64,000 nt of DNA, from NCBI RefSeq assembly GCF_030264295.1, contig NZ_CP127173.1, forward strand, positions 7,819,501-7,883,500, given 5' to 3'. Position 1 is the first letter of the stretch. Each line of letters starts with the position of its first letter. Positions 63,426 to 64,000 of this stretch are shown here, one piece after another. The position numbers were made by a program, and so were the translations under genes. Below the pieces are notes generated by a model. That model had not been told where the DNA came from and ran no database searches. It saw only the letters and a program-made list of their open reading frames with translations. This stretch comes from Amycolatopsis nalaikhensis (lineage in GTDB: Bacteria; Actinomycetota; Actinomycetes; Mycobacteriales; Pseudonocardiaceae).

Positions 63426-63503
63426 GGTTCCCTCCAGGTGTGTTCCTGGACGAGAATCGCGCGTGCCGGGCGTGCTGCCAGGTGCCGGAAGTCATGACCC
63501 GGG

Positions 63504-64000
63504 TCATGGTCGCAGCAGGCCGAGATCCCGGGCCCGCAACGCGGCCTGGGTGCGGTCCCGCGCCCCGAGCTTGCCCAGCACGTTCGTGACGTGGTTCTTC
63601 ACGGTGCCTTCGGCGAGGAACAACGCGGCGGCGATCTCCCGGTTGCTGCGGCCGTCGGCCAGCAGGCGCAGCACTTCCAGCTCGCGCTCCGACAGCGGCA
63701 CGACCAGCGGCTGCGGTCGTGGCTCGGCCGCGTCGGGCAGCTGCGCGAACCGCGCGACGACCTTCGCGGCGACGGACGGCTGCAGCACGGACTCCCCGCG
63801 CGCGGCCGCTAGCACGGCTTCGACCAGCCGCGCCGAGGAGACGTCCTTGAGCAGGTACCCGACGGCGCCCGCGCGCAGGGCGGCGAAGACGTCTTCGTCG
63901 TCGTCGAAGGTGGTCAGCGCGATGACGCGGACGCCGGGGTGCTCCGCCCGCAGCCGCCGGGTCGCGCTCACTCCGTCGAGTACGGGCATGCGCAGGTCCA
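63504..64000 (-). CDS. NarL/LuxR-family response regulator, N-terminus beyond window
   Basis: The visible 165 codons lack the first part of the receiver domain. The phospho-acceptor Asp is at 63996-63998 (DLRMPVLDGV). LTTFDDDEDVFAALRAGAVG with Thr and YLLKD with Lys complete the receiver. The C-terminal LuxR helix-turn-helix is LSERELEVLRLLADGRSNRE followed by GTVKNHVTNVLGKLG. The partner histidine kinase would be expected just outside the window. Targets may include the neighbouring membrane operon. Confidence 0.92.
   Translation of the reverse strand, partial: DLRMPVLDGVSATRRLRAEHPGVRVIALTTFDDDEDVFAALRAGAVGYLLKDVSSARLVEAVLAAARGESVLQPSVAAKVVARFAQLPDAAEPRPQPLVVPLSERELEVLRLLADGRSNREIAAALFLAEGTVKNHVTNVLGKLGARDRTQAALRARDLGLLRP

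Overview
This window looks like chromosome of a high-GC actinomycete, most probably a Pseudonocardiales member of the Amycolatopsis type. The basis is the very high GC with GTG starts and GTGA/ATGA gene overlaps, the gene families present, and small intergenic repeat families that I associate with that genus. The genus call is an inference and no rRNA is present to confirm it.

Layout. (1) 1-5.7 kb: a TetR regulator with a visible operator; a VOC (ring-cleaving dioxygenase/glyoxalase fold) gene behind a MarR-like operator, convergent with a DoxX gene; a PucR/CdaR-type regulator; a small Cys/His protein; and a divergent LysR/DJ-1 pair. (2) 5.95-30.75 kb: a tightly coupled hybrid NRPS-PKS cluster on the + strand. 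It begins with a 22-codon upstream ORF overlapping the first synthetase start. Five megasynthases follow: A-T-KS with its AT removed; A-T-C-T; KS-AT-KR-DH-ACP; C-A-T with an asparagine code; and C-A-T-TE with a serine code, fused to an MFS exporter. Two tandem 420-aa ATP-grasp ligases, an HxE-type Fe(II)/2-oxoglutarate oxygenase and a flavodoxin-fold oxidoreductase complete it. I know of no characterised pathway with this set, and it is the best candidate for an undescribed system. (3) 30.8-38.3 kb: rimO, a lipoprotein class A beta-lactamase, a frameshifted LysR gene, a second beta-lactamase-fold hydrolase, a 250-bp pentanucleotide array, a cysteine hydrolase, a membrane-anchored L7/L12-C-like protein, and an intact IS701-type element inserted exactly in the shared stop-codon overlap of two convergent genes.

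(4) 38.4-47.6 kb: a complete selenocysteine island. It holds selD, tRNA-Sec (selC), selA, selB, and a formate dehydrogenase operon whose alpha subunit is read through an in-frame UGA followed by a clear SECIS hairpin. The selA start codon uses the last A of the tRNA CCA end. (5) 47.6-54.7 kb: a dehalogenase-like hydrolase, CsbD, and a minus-strand Mrp-type antiporter operon headed by a CPA1 exchanger but lacking the ND5-like half of MrpA. (6) 54.8-64 kb: a P450 with several non-consensus signature residues; secreted alpha-L-rhamnosidase (GH78) and alpha-L-arabinofuranosidase (GH54/CBM42) genes, divergent and sharing palindromic operators; a membrane GATase1 protein; a small membrane protein; and a NarL-type response regulator cut by the window end.

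Across the window, three sequence-unrelated intergenic repeat families at four loci share one design, two units at an exact 30-bp pitch, mostly between convergent genes. A palindrome TCCAC(A/T)GTGGA recurs inside genes, always in the same reading phase (Ser-Thr-Val-Asp/Glu). Two apparent single-base frameshifts (18.49 kb and 33.96 kb) could be real or assembly errors.
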